Positions 53,849-63,471 are shown, counted from the first letter of the stretch. The stretch is DNA of 64,000 nucleotides from Polaromonas sp. P2-4 (GCA_024703855.1 CP087965.1:70001-134000), one strand, 5' to 3'. The notes: generated from the sequence alone by a model not told the origin. A program made the numbers and translations.

Positions 53849-54655
53849 TCAATCGCCAAAAGGACCGGCCACGACAAAACCACCACCCTGGTACTGGGCC
53901 ACCGGATCGTTCAAATCCGGCTGGGGGTGCGCGTAAACCGCGTCGTGGAAAACATCCGAGCTGTCTTTCGGCACGTAGCCAATATGGCGTGCGCGGCTGT
54001 TGTCCCACCAGGTGACCGCGTTGTCAGACATGCCAAACACGATGCTGTGGCCCAGCACCGGCGTCGTCAGGCAGGCCGTGATCAGGCGGTGCAGATCGTC
54101 AAAGCTCAGCCAAGTGGCCAGCATACGGCGGTCTTTGGGCTCAGGAAACGACGAGCCGATGCGTATGCAGGCGGTTTCAATGCCGTAGCGGTCAAAGTAA
54201 AGGCGCGACAAATCCTCGCCAAACGCCTTGCTCAGCCCGTACAAACCATCGGGCCGTGCAGGATGGTCAGCGGTAATCGTCTGGTCCTGGCGGTAAAAGC
54301 CGGTCACATGGTTGGAGCTGGCAAACACCACGCGCTTCACACCCTGTTTGCGCGCTGCCTCATACAGGTTGTAAGCGCCGATGATGTTGGCCTGCAGGAT
54401 GGGAGCAAACGGCCCTTCCACCGAAATGCCGCCCAGGTGAATGATGGCGTCAACCCCCTTGACCATGTCGTTCACGGCAGCGGCATCGGCCAGATCGGCC
54501 AGCACCACCTCCTCGCCCGCAGCGGCCGCACCGAAGGGCTGTACATCGGACAAGCGGAGCACCGAACAATTGGCCTTCAGACGCTCGCGCAGTGCTTTGC
54601 CCAGGCCGCCGGCAGCGCCGGTCAACAGCAGTTTGTCATGAACTTTGATGGTCAT
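53849..54655 (-). CDS. udh: Uronate dehydrogenase
   Basis: Intact NAD-dependent extended SDR, 268 residues, oxidising galacturonate or glucuronate to the aldarolactone. LLLTGAAGGLGKALRERLKA, IIHLGGISVEGPFAPILQAN, VVFASSNHVTGFYRQDQTIT, the catalytic YGLSKAFGEDLSRLYFDRYG and the family's IRIGSSFPEPKDRRMLATWL are all present. First gene of the leftward array that ends with galM, about 155 bp from the divergent GntR gene. Confidence 0.9.
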   Translation of the reverse strand: MTIKVHDKLLLTGAAGGLGKALRERLKANCSVLRLSDVQPFGAAAAGEEVVLADLADAAAVNDMVKGVDAIIHLGGISVEGPFAPILQANIIGAYNLYEAARKQGVKRVVFASSNHVTGFYRQDQTITADHPARPDGLYGLSKAFGEDLSRLYFDRYGIETACIRIGSSFPEPKDRRMLATWLSFDDLHRLITACLTTPVLGHSIVFGMSDNAVTWWDNSRARHIGYVPKDSSDVFHDAVYAHPQPDLNDPVAQYQGGGFVVAGPFGD

Positions 54656-54680
54656 CTGATCGTCATCTCTTGCATCTGGA

Positions 54681-54768
54681 GTCCGGTGTGTTCGCAAACA
54701 CTGGACTTTTGTTTGAAGTTTGTTAAAGTGAACCCAACAACACATCAGTCATAGGTTGTCTGATGACT
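54681..54768. promoter_or_regulatory. udh/gntR intergenic region with dyads
   Basis: Two symmetric sites stand out: a long imperfect palindrome GTCCGGTGTG-TTCGCA-AACACTGGAC (54681-54706) and nested dyads CATCAG-N11-CTGATG and AGTCAT-N10-ATGACT (54743-54768). They lie between the divergent udh and gntR genes and are likely operators of the GntR regulator; binding is inferred. Confidence 0.45.
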
Positions 54769-54811
54769 CGGATTCTCCCCGCCACCTATTTAGCTTGTCA
54801 ATGGTTTTTTA

Positions 54812-55625
54812 ATGAACTCAAGGAAAACCCCTAGTCACCCGGAGATGGGTCTGACGCTCCCCCTGCGTGAGGAGCCATTGCGCGTGCGCCGCCCGCGCGG
54901 GCTGGTCAGCGAAATCGTCGAAAGCCTGGCCACCAGCATCCGGGAAGGCCACCTCCAGCCAGGCGAAAAGTTGCCCACCGAAGCCGAAATCATGGCGCGG
55001 TTTGACGTCAGCCGCACGGTGGTTCGCGAGTCGCTGTCCAAGCTCCAGGCGTCCGGGCTGGTCGAAACCCGGCACGGCATTGGCACTTTTGTGTTGCCGC
55101 CGCAAGAGGTCGGCAACTTCAAGATTACCTGCCGAGAACTTTGCCACCGTGGCCGACGTCATCTCGGTGCTGGAGTTGCGCATCAGCCTTGAAACCGAGG
55201 CCGCAGGCCTTGCTGCCCAGAGGAGAACGCCGGAAAACCTCATGGCCATGGAAAGCGCCCTGCGCGCCTTTCACGACTCCATCAGCCAGGACTCCGACGC
55301 AGTGCCGCCCGACTTCCAGTTTCATATGGAAGTCGCCCGCGCCACCGGCAACCGGCACTTTGCCGACCTGATGACCTACCTGGGCACCATGATCATTCCG
55401 CGCACCCGTGTGAACACGGCGCACAGTGCACCAGAGGGCCGTTTGAATTACCTGCAGCGCGTCCACAGTGAGCACGAAAGCATTTACAACGCCATCCGCG
55501 ACCAGGATACCGAGGCCCCGCGCGCAGCCATGCGAACCCATCTTTCCAACAGCCGGGAACGCCTGCGCCGGGGTAACAATGCACACACCATGCAGCCGCC
55601 GGAAGGGCGCACGGCCCAGGACTGA
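54812..55625 (+). CDS. GntR-family (FadR/FCD subfamily) regulator, one frameshift
   Basis: About 270 residues. N-terminal winged helix: LVSEIVESLATSIREGHLQP, GEKLPTEAEIMARFDVSRTV and SGLVETRHGIGTFVL. C-terminal FCD domain: VISVLELRISLETEAAGLAA, DFQFHMEVARATGNRHFADL and HSEHESIYNAIRDQDTEAPR with metal-binding His. The frame breaks near 55130 (extra T; repaired FKITAENFATVADVISVLEL). Divergent from udh, hence the probable regulator of the uronate/aldarate array. Confidence 0.87.
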
Positions 55626-56409
55626 CTCGTCGTGGCGGTACCGTCTCGGCGGCACTTATGACGGCATGACGGTTAGTGGGCATGCGAAGCCATTTAGTTG
55701 TACGACAACATATAACAAAACAGCTTCATACGCCGACCGCCATCGGCCCTGCCCCCTTCCACGCTGCCGCAACTCCGCGGCACCAACATCCCCGATCACA
55801 TCAAATACCGCGAATCACCCGGCGGCCCCGCTGTGTTCGCTGCGTTTGACTTCAGGGCTGCTTCATCGGTCAGGTAGCGGCGCCAGCGAACAGGTGGCAG
55901 GCAAAAATCAACCGCCCCATTTCTGTACTGGCGTTGTGATGGAGATGAACACAGGCGCTTCGCTCCCGTCCCCAGCGTAAGCACGCCCCCGATTCATCCC
56001 ACGGGCATTTGCGCCGGACTCATGCGGGCCGAGGCCATTGGCGCAGGAGGCCCCGCCCTTGGTCGCCGCCCTTCCCACCGATGACGCAGGTCACCACGAT
56101 TCATGCTCCTGGCAATAGCCAATAGCCCGCGGTTGCCTCAATAGGCGGCGGCACGGCCGTACGCCTCGCCATGGTTGTCAAACAGGTTCCAGCAACTCAC
56201 CCTGCCCGCGGGCGGGCAGGTCCGTCGCGATCAGGTTTTTGCAGACCGTGCGGCCTCCCGGGTGCGTGCTTCGTCGGAACTTCGTGCGTTTTTGATAGGC
56301 CCGGATCTTTGCTCGACCTGCGGGTAAACACCGAGAAAACAAGCAAGAAAGACAATTGAATTAGTTATGTTGTATAACCACAATTCACTCACTTCCAAAA
56401 AAACTGACC
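55626..56409. other. Gene-free stretch of about 780 bp with two dyads
   Basis: No ORF on either strand resembles a known protein. Two short dyads are seen: GTTGT-ACG-ACAAC at 55697-55709, resembling a GntR site, and GTTAT-GTTGT-ATAAC at 56364-56378, 32 bp before the crotonase start. An AT-rich segment 56340-56395 probably holds the promoter of the hydroxycinnamate operon. Confidence 0.45.
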
Positions 56410-57204
56410 ATGACGTCCAACACCTCTTTCACCGACATCCAGCTTGACATCCGCGGCGACCACCAGGAGATCGCGGTGATCCGCCTGAGCCGCGTTGCCA
56501 AACGTAACGCCGTCAATGACAGCCTGATCCTGGCCTTGCGTGACATCTTCGAAAACCTGCCCACGACCGTCCGTGCGGCCGTGATCCACGGCGAAGGCGC
56601 GCACTTCTGCGCCGGCCTGGACCTGGGCGAACTGCAGGAGCGCGACGCGGGCCAAGGCATGCACCATTCGCGCATGTGGCACGCCGCACTCGAACGGGTG
56701 CAGTTCGGTCCGGTTCCGGTGATTGCCGCGCTGCAAGGCGCTGTGGTCGGCGGCGGGCTGGAGTTGGCCAGCGCCTGCCACGTCCGCGTCGCCGACGAGT
56801 CCACCTTCTATGCGCTGCCGGAAGGTTCCCGCGGCATTTTTGTCGGTGGCGGCGGATCGGTCCGGATCCCCAAACTGATCGGCGTCGCACGCATGACCGA
56901 CATGATGCTGACCGGCCGGGTCTACACCGCGCAAGACGGCGAACGCGCCGGCTTCGCGCAGTACCTGGTGCCCGAAGGCCAGGCCTTGGACAAGGCCATG
57001 GAACTGGCCGCACGTGTGGCGCAAAACGCCCCCCTGACGAATTACGCGCTGATGCATGCCCTGCCCCGGATTGCCGAGCAGCCGGCCGAGCAGGGCTACC
57101 TGACGGAAGCCCTGATGGCGGCGATTGCCCAAAGCGCGCCTGAAGCCAAGGACCGTGTTCGCGCCTTCCTCGAAGGCCGGGCCGACAAGGTGCAAAAAAC
57201 CTGA
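56410..57204 (+). CDS. Crotonase-family enoyl-CoA hydratase (hydroxycinnamoyl-CoA hydratase candidate)
   Basis: Intact, 264 residues. VIRLSRVAKRNAVNDSLILA, GEGAHFCAGLDLGELQERDA (oxyanion hole), PVIAALQGAVVGGGLELASA and SRGIFVGGGGSVRIPKLIGV follow the crotonase fold. Just before fcs, it would hydrate feruloyl- or coumaroyl-CoA. Whether it also performs the retro-aldol step of classical Ech is unclear; thiolase and dehydrogenase genes downstream favour a simple hydratase. Confidence 0.83.
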   Translation: MTSNTSFTDIQLDIRGDHQEIAVIRLSRVAKRNAVNDSLILALRDIFENLPTTVRAAVIHGEGAHFCAGLDLGELQERDAGQGMHHSRMWHAALERVQFGPVPVIAALQGAVVGGGLELASACHVRVADESTFYALPEGSRGIFVGGGGSVRIPKLIGVARMTDMMLTGRVYTAQDGERAGFAQYLVPEGQALDKAMELAARVAQNAPLTNYALMHALPRIAEQPAEQGYLTEALMAAIAQSAPEAKDRVRAFLEGRADKVQKT

Positions 57205-57269
57205 CACAACACGACCACACAACCCAACAGCAGAAAAAATAAAACGCAACGCCCCCGGAAGAGACAAGC

Positions 57270-59127
57270 ATGACGAGCCCGAAATTTCGCCCCCTGACTT
57301 TTGGTGTCACTCGCGTCAATCTGCGCGACGGTGCGCCTGGCGTGCACTACCTGCGCGCCGAGCAGCCCCTGCTGGACTACCCCGTCCGCATGACCGACCG
57401 CCTGCAGCACTGGGCGCAGGTGGCGCCCGGCCGCCTCTTCATGGCGCGTCATGAAAAGCTTGCCGATGGCAGCACGGGTAACTGGCGGCATGTGAGTTAC
57501 GCACAAGCCTGGGCCAGCGCGCGCAGTATCGCCCAGGCACTGATCGACCGTGGCTTGAGCGTGGAACGCCCGGTGGTCATCCTGTCCGAGAACGACCTCG
57601 AACACGCGCTACTGGCGCTGGGCTGCATGGTGGCCGGCGTGCCTTTCGTGCCGACCTCGCCCCCCTACTCCCTCGTCAGCCAGGACTACGACAAACTGCG
57701 CCATGTGCTGAAGACGGTCACGCCTGGACTGGTCTTTGCTGCGGACGCCTCACGCTATGGCAAGGCCATCACGGCCACAGTCGGCGCCGACGTGGAGGTC
57801 GTGCGGACGGTCGGCGAGGTCGCCGGGTGTGAGACAACACCGTTTTCTGACCTGGTTGAAACAATGGCCACGCCGGCCGTGGATGAGGCCATGCAGGCTA
57901 CCGGTCCGGACACGATTGTGAAGTTTCTCTTCACCAGCGGTTCAACGAAACTACCCAAGGCCGTGATCAACACGCAGCGTATGTGGTGCGCCAACCAGCA
58001 GCAGATGGCCCAGTCCATGCCGCTGCTGACCGAGGCGCCGCCCGTGCTGGTGGACTGGCTGCCCTGGAACCACACCTTTGGTGGCAACCACAATTTCGGC
58101 ATGGTCGTGTTCCATGGCGGCACCCTGTACATCGACGACGGCAAGCCCACGCCAGCGCTGATGCATGAGACGCTGCGCAATCTGCGCGAAATTGCGCCCA
58201 CGATGTATTTCAACGTGCCGACCGGCTTCGAGGCCATTGCCGACGCGATGAAGACGGACGACGCCTTGCGCGGCAAACTGCTGTCGCGCGTCCGCATGTT
58301 CTTCTACTCAGGTGCCGCGCTGGCCCAGCCGGTGTGGGACAGCCTGTATGAATCCCAGGAAAAGGAAGTCGGCGAGCGCATCGTGATGACCACGGGCCTT
58401 GGCATGACCGAGTCCGGGCCATTCGCGATCTTCGTGACCAACTCCAACGTGAAAGCCGGTGACATCGGGGTGCCGACACCCGGCATGGAACTCAAGCTGG
58501 TAGACATGGAAGGCAAGGTCGAGGTGCGCTACAAGGGCCCCAACATCACGCCGGGCTTCTGGCGCGCCGCCACGGAGACCGCCGGGGCCTTTGATGAAGA
58601 GGGATTTCTCTGCACTGGCGACGCGGTCAAATGGATTGACGAGACCGACATCCACCTGGGCCTCAGGTTCGATGGCCGCATCGCCGAAGACTTCAAGCTC
58701 GCCACCGGCACCTTCGTCAGCGTGGGGCCGCTGCGCGGAAAAATCATTGCGGCCGGTGCGCCCTACATTCAGGACGCGGTACTGACCGGGCTCAATATGA
58801 AGGAAGTGGGTGCCATGGTGTTTCCTACCCAAGCCGTGCGGGCCTTGAGCGGTCTGGACGCCAACGCGCCCATGGCCGATGTGCTGAACAGCCCCGGCGT
58901 GCTGGCGCAATTCCAGAAGGTGGTGGATGAGCTCGCACGATCGGCTACCGGTAGCGCCAACCGCATCGCACGCCTGTGCCTGCTGCCAGACCCTCCCACC
59001 ATTGACCGCGGCGAGATCACCGACAAGGGTTCCATCAACCAGCGCGCCGTGCTGACGCATCGGGCCGGAAACCGTGGCGGCCCTGCATGCCGATGACCTG
59101 CGCTACATCGTCAAACCCTCCCTCTAA
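57270..59127 (+). CDS. fcs: Feruloyl-CoA synthetase-like acyl-CoA ligase, frameshift near the C-terminus
   Basis: AMP-forming ligase of about 618 residues activating hydroxycinnamates. TDRLQHWAQVAPGRLFMARH near the start, P-loop FLFTSGSTKLPKAVINTQRM, LVDWLPWNHTFGGNHNFGMV, IVMTTGLGMTESGPFAIFVT, GFLCTGDAVKWID and the acceptor-binding LRFDGRIAEDFKLATGTFVS are the Fcs branch's motifs. At about 59068 one extra G shifts the frame; repaired, it ends RAETVAALHADDLRYIVKPS at 59127. GGAAG precedes the start. Confidence 0.88.
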
Positions 59128-59145
59128 AAACATCGAAAGCCGCTC

Positions 59146-60405
59146 ATGACCTCCAAAGGATTTTTCAACGCGTTCGACGACGTCTGGATGCTCGATGGCG
59201 TTCGCACCCCCATGGTCGATTACTGCGGCGCCCTGGGCCACGTGTCGCCGACCGATCTGGGCATCAAGGCAGCACGCGCCGTGCTGCAGCGCGGGCGTCA
59301 GCGCTGAGCACATCGATTCTGTGATTGCCGGCAACATGGCACCCGGTGACTTTGACCAGTTTGTTCTCCCGCGTCACATCGGCCTGTATGCCGGCGTGCC
59401 CATGGAAGTGCCGGCCATCATGGTGCAGCGTATTTGCGGAACGGGTTTTGAGCTGTTCCGCCAGGCGGGGAACAAATCCAGAGCGGCACTGCCGAGGCCG
59501 CGCTGCTGGTCGGCACCGAGAGCATGACACGCAACCCGATTGCGGCGTTTGACCACCGCACCGGCTTCAAGCTCGGTGCGCCGGTGGGCTTCAAGGACTT
59601 CATGTGGGAGGCGCTCAAAGACCCGGCGGCCGGCATCAACATGATCCAGACCGCCGAGAACCTGGCGAAGAAATACGGCATCGCGCGCGAGCAGGTGGAC
59701 GAATTCGCCTCGCAGTCATTTGCCAAGGCTGTCGCCGCGCAGCAGGCGGGCTTTCACGCCGGCGAAATTGCACCAGTGGTCACCGAAAAATTTGAACTCG
59801 AAGGCTACAAGCCGCGCGGCATCAAGCTCCAGGGCAAGATCACTGAGGTGGCGCAGGATACCCACGCCCGCATCTCCCCGCTCGAAGTGCTGGCCAGGCT
59901 CAGGGCCGTGTATGAAGGTGGCGTGCAGACCGGCGGCAACAGCGCCGCGCTGGTCGATGCCGCTGCCGCGGCCATCGTGGCGTCTGGCGGGTATGTGAAA
60001 AATTGGGCCAAAGGCCAGACCAGGAAGCCGCTGGCGCGCGTGGTGGCCGCGGCCGCCGTGGGCGTGCCGCCCGAGATCATGGGCATAGGCCCGGCACCCG
60101 CGATCCGCCTGCTGCTGGCGCGCTGCGGGCTCACATTGGACCAGGTTGGCCGTTTTGAGATCAACGAAGCCCAGGGTGCGCAGACGCTGGCCGTGGGCCG
60201 CGAGCTGGGGCTGGACATGACCAAGCTCAACGTCAACGGCGGTGCCATCGCACTGGGCCACCCGCTGGCCGCCACCGGCGTGCGTCTCACCATCACCTTG
60301 GCGCGTGAGATGCGGCGTGCCGGCGTGCGTTACGGCATCTCGTCGGCCTGCGTGGGCGGCGGACAAGGCATTGCGCTGCTTCTGGAAAACCCGAGCGCCG
60401 TCTGA
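59146..60405 (+). CDS. Thiolase (beta-ketoacyl-CoA thiolase), two frameshifts
   Basis: About 420 residues. MLDGVRTPMVDYCGALGHVS, the acyl-carrying Cys in MVQRICGTGFELFRQAGEQI, TESMTRNPIAAFDH, NGGAIALGHPLAATGVRLTI (His) and SSACVGGGQGIALLL (second Cys) make a complete active site. Breaks: near 59291 (CG lost; repaired LQRAGVSAEHIDSVIAGNMA) and 59467-59470 (G missing; repaired QAGEQIQSGTAEAALLVGTE). It would cleave the 3-oxo-3-arylpropanoyl-CoA to aroyl-CoA plus acetyl-CoA. Confidence 0.85.
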
Positions 60406-60457
60406 AGCCTGTTTTTTCGAACCATATATGGCTCTGGCGCCCTGCAACACGGCCACA

Positions 60458-60478
60458 GGTAGCTACAAATTTCATAGC
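60458..60478. repeat. Dispersed AGCTAT/ATAGC repeat, copy 11
   Basis: GGTAGCTACAAATTTCATAGC, in the short gap between the thiolase and SDR genes. Confidence 0.55.
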
Positions 60479-60496
60479 AAACAAGGACTCCATAGC

Positions 60497-61261
60497 ATGA
60501 ACATTCAAGGACAAGCAGCCCTGGTCACCGGCGGTGGCTCCGGCCTGGGTGAAGCCACCGCGCGCGAACTGGCCCGCCTGGGCGCCAAGGTCGCCGTGCT
60601 CGACGTGAACCAGGCCAACGCGGAAAAAGTGGCTACTGAAATCGGCGGCGTGGCTTGCCAATGCGACATTACCAGCACGGACAGCCTGCAAGCGGCCATC
60701 GCCAGAGCCGCCGAGGCTCACGGCCCGGCACGCATCCTCATGAACATTGCCGGCGTCGGCGCCGCCAAACGCGTGGTCGGCAAAGACGGCATGCCCGCCC
60801 CGCTGGAGGACTTTGCCAAGGTCATCAACGTCAACCTGACTGGCACCTACAACGCCAGCCGCCTGTTCGCCGCCGAGTGCGCCAGGCTCGCGCCGCTGGA
60901 AGACGGCGAACGCGGCGTGATGGTATTTACCGCCTCGGTGGCCGCCTTTGATGGCCAGGTCGGCCAGCAAGCCTACAGCGCCTCCAAGAGCGGCGTTGTC
61001 GGCATGACCTTACCCATGGCCCGCGATCTGGCGCAACACGGTATTCGGGTTTGCACCATCGCCCCCGGCCTGTTTGCGACACCGCTGATGAAGACCCTGC
61101 CCGAGCCGGTGCAGCAGTCGCTGGCCGCCAGCATTCCGTTTCCCTCGCGCCTGGGCAAACCGGAAGAGTTCGCCCAACTGGCCAGCCACATCGTCACCAA
61201 CATGCACCTGAACGGCGAAGTGATTCGTCTCGACGGCGCTCTGCGCATGGCGCCACGCTGA
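60497..61261 (+). CDS. SDR-family 3-hydroxyacyl-CoA dehydrogenase
   Basis: Intact 254-residue SDR: ALVTGGGSGLGEATARELAR, ILMNIAGVGAAKRVVGKDGM, Ser in VFTASVAAFDGQVGQQ and catalytic YSASKSGVVGMTLPMARDLA, end [20 protein letters not shown]10-like dehydrogenases with this tail oxidise 3-hydroxyacyl-CoA. Between thiolase and thioesterase it supplies the dehydrogenase step of side-chain beta-oxidation. Paralogue of 3413-4193. Confidence 0.85.
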   Translation: MNIQGQAALVTGGGSGLGEATARELARLGAKVAVLDVNQANAEKVATEIGGVACQCDITSTDSLQAAIARAAEAHGPARILMNIAGVGAAKRVVGKDGMPAPLEDFAKVINVNLTGTYNASRLFAAECARLAPLEDGERGVMVFTASVAAFDGQVGQQAYSASKSGVVGMTLPMARDLAQHGIRVCTIAPGLFATPLMKTLPEPVQQSLAASIPFPSRLGKPEEFAQLASHIVTNMHLNGEVIRLDGALRMAPR

Positions 61262-61275
61262 CCCGGGAACCCGTC

Positions 61276-61695
61276 ATGAGCAAGACCACCGTCTACGACA
61301 TCAAGGTGCAGTTCGGCGACTGCGACCCGGCCGGCATCGTGTTCTTCCCCAATTTTTCGAAGTGGATGGACGCCGCCTCGCTGCACTTTTTCATGGAATG
61401 CGGCGTGCCCCCCTGGCGTGAACTCGTCAAGACCACGGGCATCGTCGGCACGCCCCTGCTGGAGATCCACACCAGGTTCATGCGCCCCGCCACCTACGGC
61501 CAGACGCTGCACATCCACACCAGCATAGAGGAGTGGCGCGGCAAGGTGTTCATCCAGAAACACATCGTCAAACGCGGCGAAGAGGTGTTGTGCGAAGGCC
61601 GCGAAACCCGCGCCTTCGTGGTCCGCCCAGCGGGCGAACCCGACCGCATCAAGGCCATCCCGATTCCGGAAGACATCAAGGCCAGGTGCAGTTGA
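61276..61695 (+). CDS. 4-hydroxybenzoyl-CoA thioesterase-like hot-dog thioesterase
   Basis: Intact 139 residues. VQFGDCDPAGIVFFPNFSKW contains the catalytic Asp of the 4HBT family, and ECGVPPWRELVKTTGIVGTP plus EEWRGKVFIQKHIVKRGEEV align along the length with the 4-hydroxybenzoyl-CoA thioesterase of dehalogenating Pseudomonas (from memory). It would free 4-hydroxybenzoate or vanillate from its CoA ester. It follows the SDR by 14 bp. Confidence 0.85.
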   Translation: MSKTTVYDIKVQFGDCDPAGIVFFPNFSKWMDAASLHFFMECGVPPWRELVKTTGIVGTPLLEIHTRFMRPATYGQTLHIHTSIEEWRGKVFIQKHIVKRGEEVLCEGRETRAFVVRPAGEPDRIKAIPIPEDIKARCS

Positions 61696-61882
61696 GTAGC
61701 TGAGCCCATTGATCTTCAAGAACCTGCATTTTTAAATCAACGAGACCAGCCCATGACCACACGCCGCGCCGCCGCCTGATCAAGACCCTGGGGCTCTCAG
61801 CCGAGTCTTGATGCGCCTGCGTTCCACGAGTCCATTCGCTTCCCTCGCTTCCCTCGCCTACCTAACTACAAGGAGACATTTC

Positions 61883-62877
61883 ATGCAAACACGTCGCAAT
61901 TTCATTCAGACCTCGGCGGCGCTCGCAGCAGCGACCGCCGGCCTCGCGCCTTTTTCCGCCTTCGCGCAGGCGCTGGAGCAGGTCAAAATTCTTTATGGCT
62001 TTCCGGCCGGCAGCTCAGGCGACATTTTGCGCGCCGCGTGGGCGACAGGCTCGGCGGTACCGCTTACGCCAAAAACAACGCGATCGTGGACACCAAGGCC
62101 GGAGCCGGTGGCCGCATTGCACTGGAAGCGCTCAAGATGGCTGCGGCGGACGGGTCCGTGCTGGCGATGACACCGTTCTCATGCATGTCGCTGTATCCGC
62201 ACATCTACAAAAAACTGGCTTATGACCCGCTCAAGGACTTTGTGCCCGTGGGGACCGCCTCCGTGATGCATCATGGCCTGGCCGTCGGGCCCCTCGTGCC
62301 AGGCTCGGTCAAGAACGTCCAGGACTTTCTCGCATGGGCCAGGGCCAACCCGAAAGACGCCAGCTATGGCTCACCCGCGGCCGGCTCAACCCCTCACTTC
62401 ATTGGGGCCTTGCTGGGCATCAACAACAACGTTGAGCTCAAGCACGTGCCCTACCGTGGGTCGGTGCCTGGCGTGACCGATGTTGTCGGCGGACAGCTCG
62501 CCGCGATGGTCACACCGCACGGCGATTTCATTCCCAACCACAAGGCCGGCAAGCTGCGCCTCCTGGCAACATCCGGAAAACAGCGTTCACCGTTCGTACC
62601 CGAAGTCGCGACCTTCGCCGAGCAGGGCTTTGCCGACCTGACCGTCGAAGAGTGGTTCGGCTTTTACGCGCCTGCGAAAACCCCTGACTGCTGTTATTGC
62701 CGCAGCCAATGCCGCGATCAACCTCGCGATCAAGGACAAATCCGTCATTGATTCGTTGACGGTGGTGGGGTTGATCCCGTTTGGTGGCAGCCCTGAAGAC
62801 ATGGCGCGCAGCCAAAAACTGGAGTTTGACCGCTGGGGTCCGCTGATCAAAAAATCGGCTTCACGGCCGAATCCTGA
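61883..62877 (+). CDS. Bug/TctC-family solute-binding protein (hydroxycinnamate operon), three frameshifts
   Basis: About 331 residues. Signal MQTRRNFIQTSAALAAATAG with twin Arg, then VKILYGFPAGSSGDILARRV, TKAGAGGRIALEALKMAAAD, HVPYRGSVPGVTDVVGGQLA and FVPEVATFAEQGFADLTVEE. Breaks: near 62034 (G missing), 62682-62685 (extra A; repaired APAKPLTAVIAAANAAINLA) and 62849-62854 (A missing; repaired PLIKKIGFTAES, stop 62875-62877). AAGGAG lies before the start. Probably binds a hydroxycinnamate or related acid. The 187-bp gap before it holds nothing clear. Confidence 0.84.
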
Positions 62878-62914
62878 TGCCTGACTGACACGCGAATTCC
62901 CTCCAACACGGAGG

Positions 62915-63060
62915 ATTGCGGTAGGGACGGAGGTTGCCCTCCGCCCCCCGCACAGATCCGTACGTGCAGAGCTACCGCATACGGCTCCTGCCTTGAGTCA
63001 TGACGCGAAGAAGCGCTGAGTTGGATAAGGGTGCAGAACGTGGACTGACGGTACGTACGG
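62915..63060 (-). mobile_element. Group II intron 3' end (domains V-VI), remnant
   Basis: On the minus strand 62987-62955 reads GAGCCGTATGCGGTAGCTCT then GCACGTACGGATC, the 33-34-nt domain V hairpin of bacterial group II introns, followed by TGTGCGGGGGGCGGAGGG-CAACCTCCGTCCCTACCGC, a domain VI-like stem (about 62951-62918). The flank up to about 63060 resembles the usual linker between the maturase stop and domain V. No reverse transcriptase or 5' domain is found, so it is a fragment. Confidence 0.75.
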
Positions 63061-63074
63061 CGCTACCCGCTTGA

Positions 63075-63345
63075 GGAAGCGCGCCCAGGGCATTCGTCCA
63101 TACTGCCCACGTCGTCGAAGGGCGTGCAACCAAGCTCGGCAGACTCCGGATCGGAATCGACGAGGATGCCATCGGCTGCAAGTTTGTGAGCGGCAAGGTC
63201 ATTGCACCGCCTGGTTTCATAGACGCTTACCAAGCTTTCTGGCGAGCGGGTTGGCCCCACTGGCGTGAGCGCCCGAAGTTGGCGGCCAGGGCCGGGCCAG
63301 ATCGAATCAGCCATGACGCCCCTGGCCTCGGGGAGATGCCAGGCG
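63075..63345 (+). pseudogene. Acyl-CoA dehydrogenase N-terminal remnant
   Basis: An open frame from 63075 reads HVVEGRATKLGRLRIGIDED...FVSGKVIAPPGFIDAYQAFW-RAGWPHW, which resembles the segment of acyl-CoA dehydrogenases before the EFGGQGLP motif; in the next frame EVGGQG follows directly. There is no start codon, the rest of the gene is absent, and the group II intron end abuts it. The ORF tail to 63440 is unrecognised. Confidence 0.45.
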
Positions 63346-63471
63346 CTGGACCGCGCCCTGCAGGTGCCCTGCGCCACTGGGTACCGCCTGAATTCGACAT
63401 GCGCATGGGTATCATCAAGGAGCGGCTGGGCACCCTGTAACCCGGCCGGAACCTCTTTTATCCCCAACCTC

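Noticed and set aside
63186..63440. A real 84-codon gene before the MarR regulator
   Set aside because: Its first part is explained as an acyl-CoA dehydrogenase remnant in the middle of a larger open frame; the GTG start is inside that similarity.
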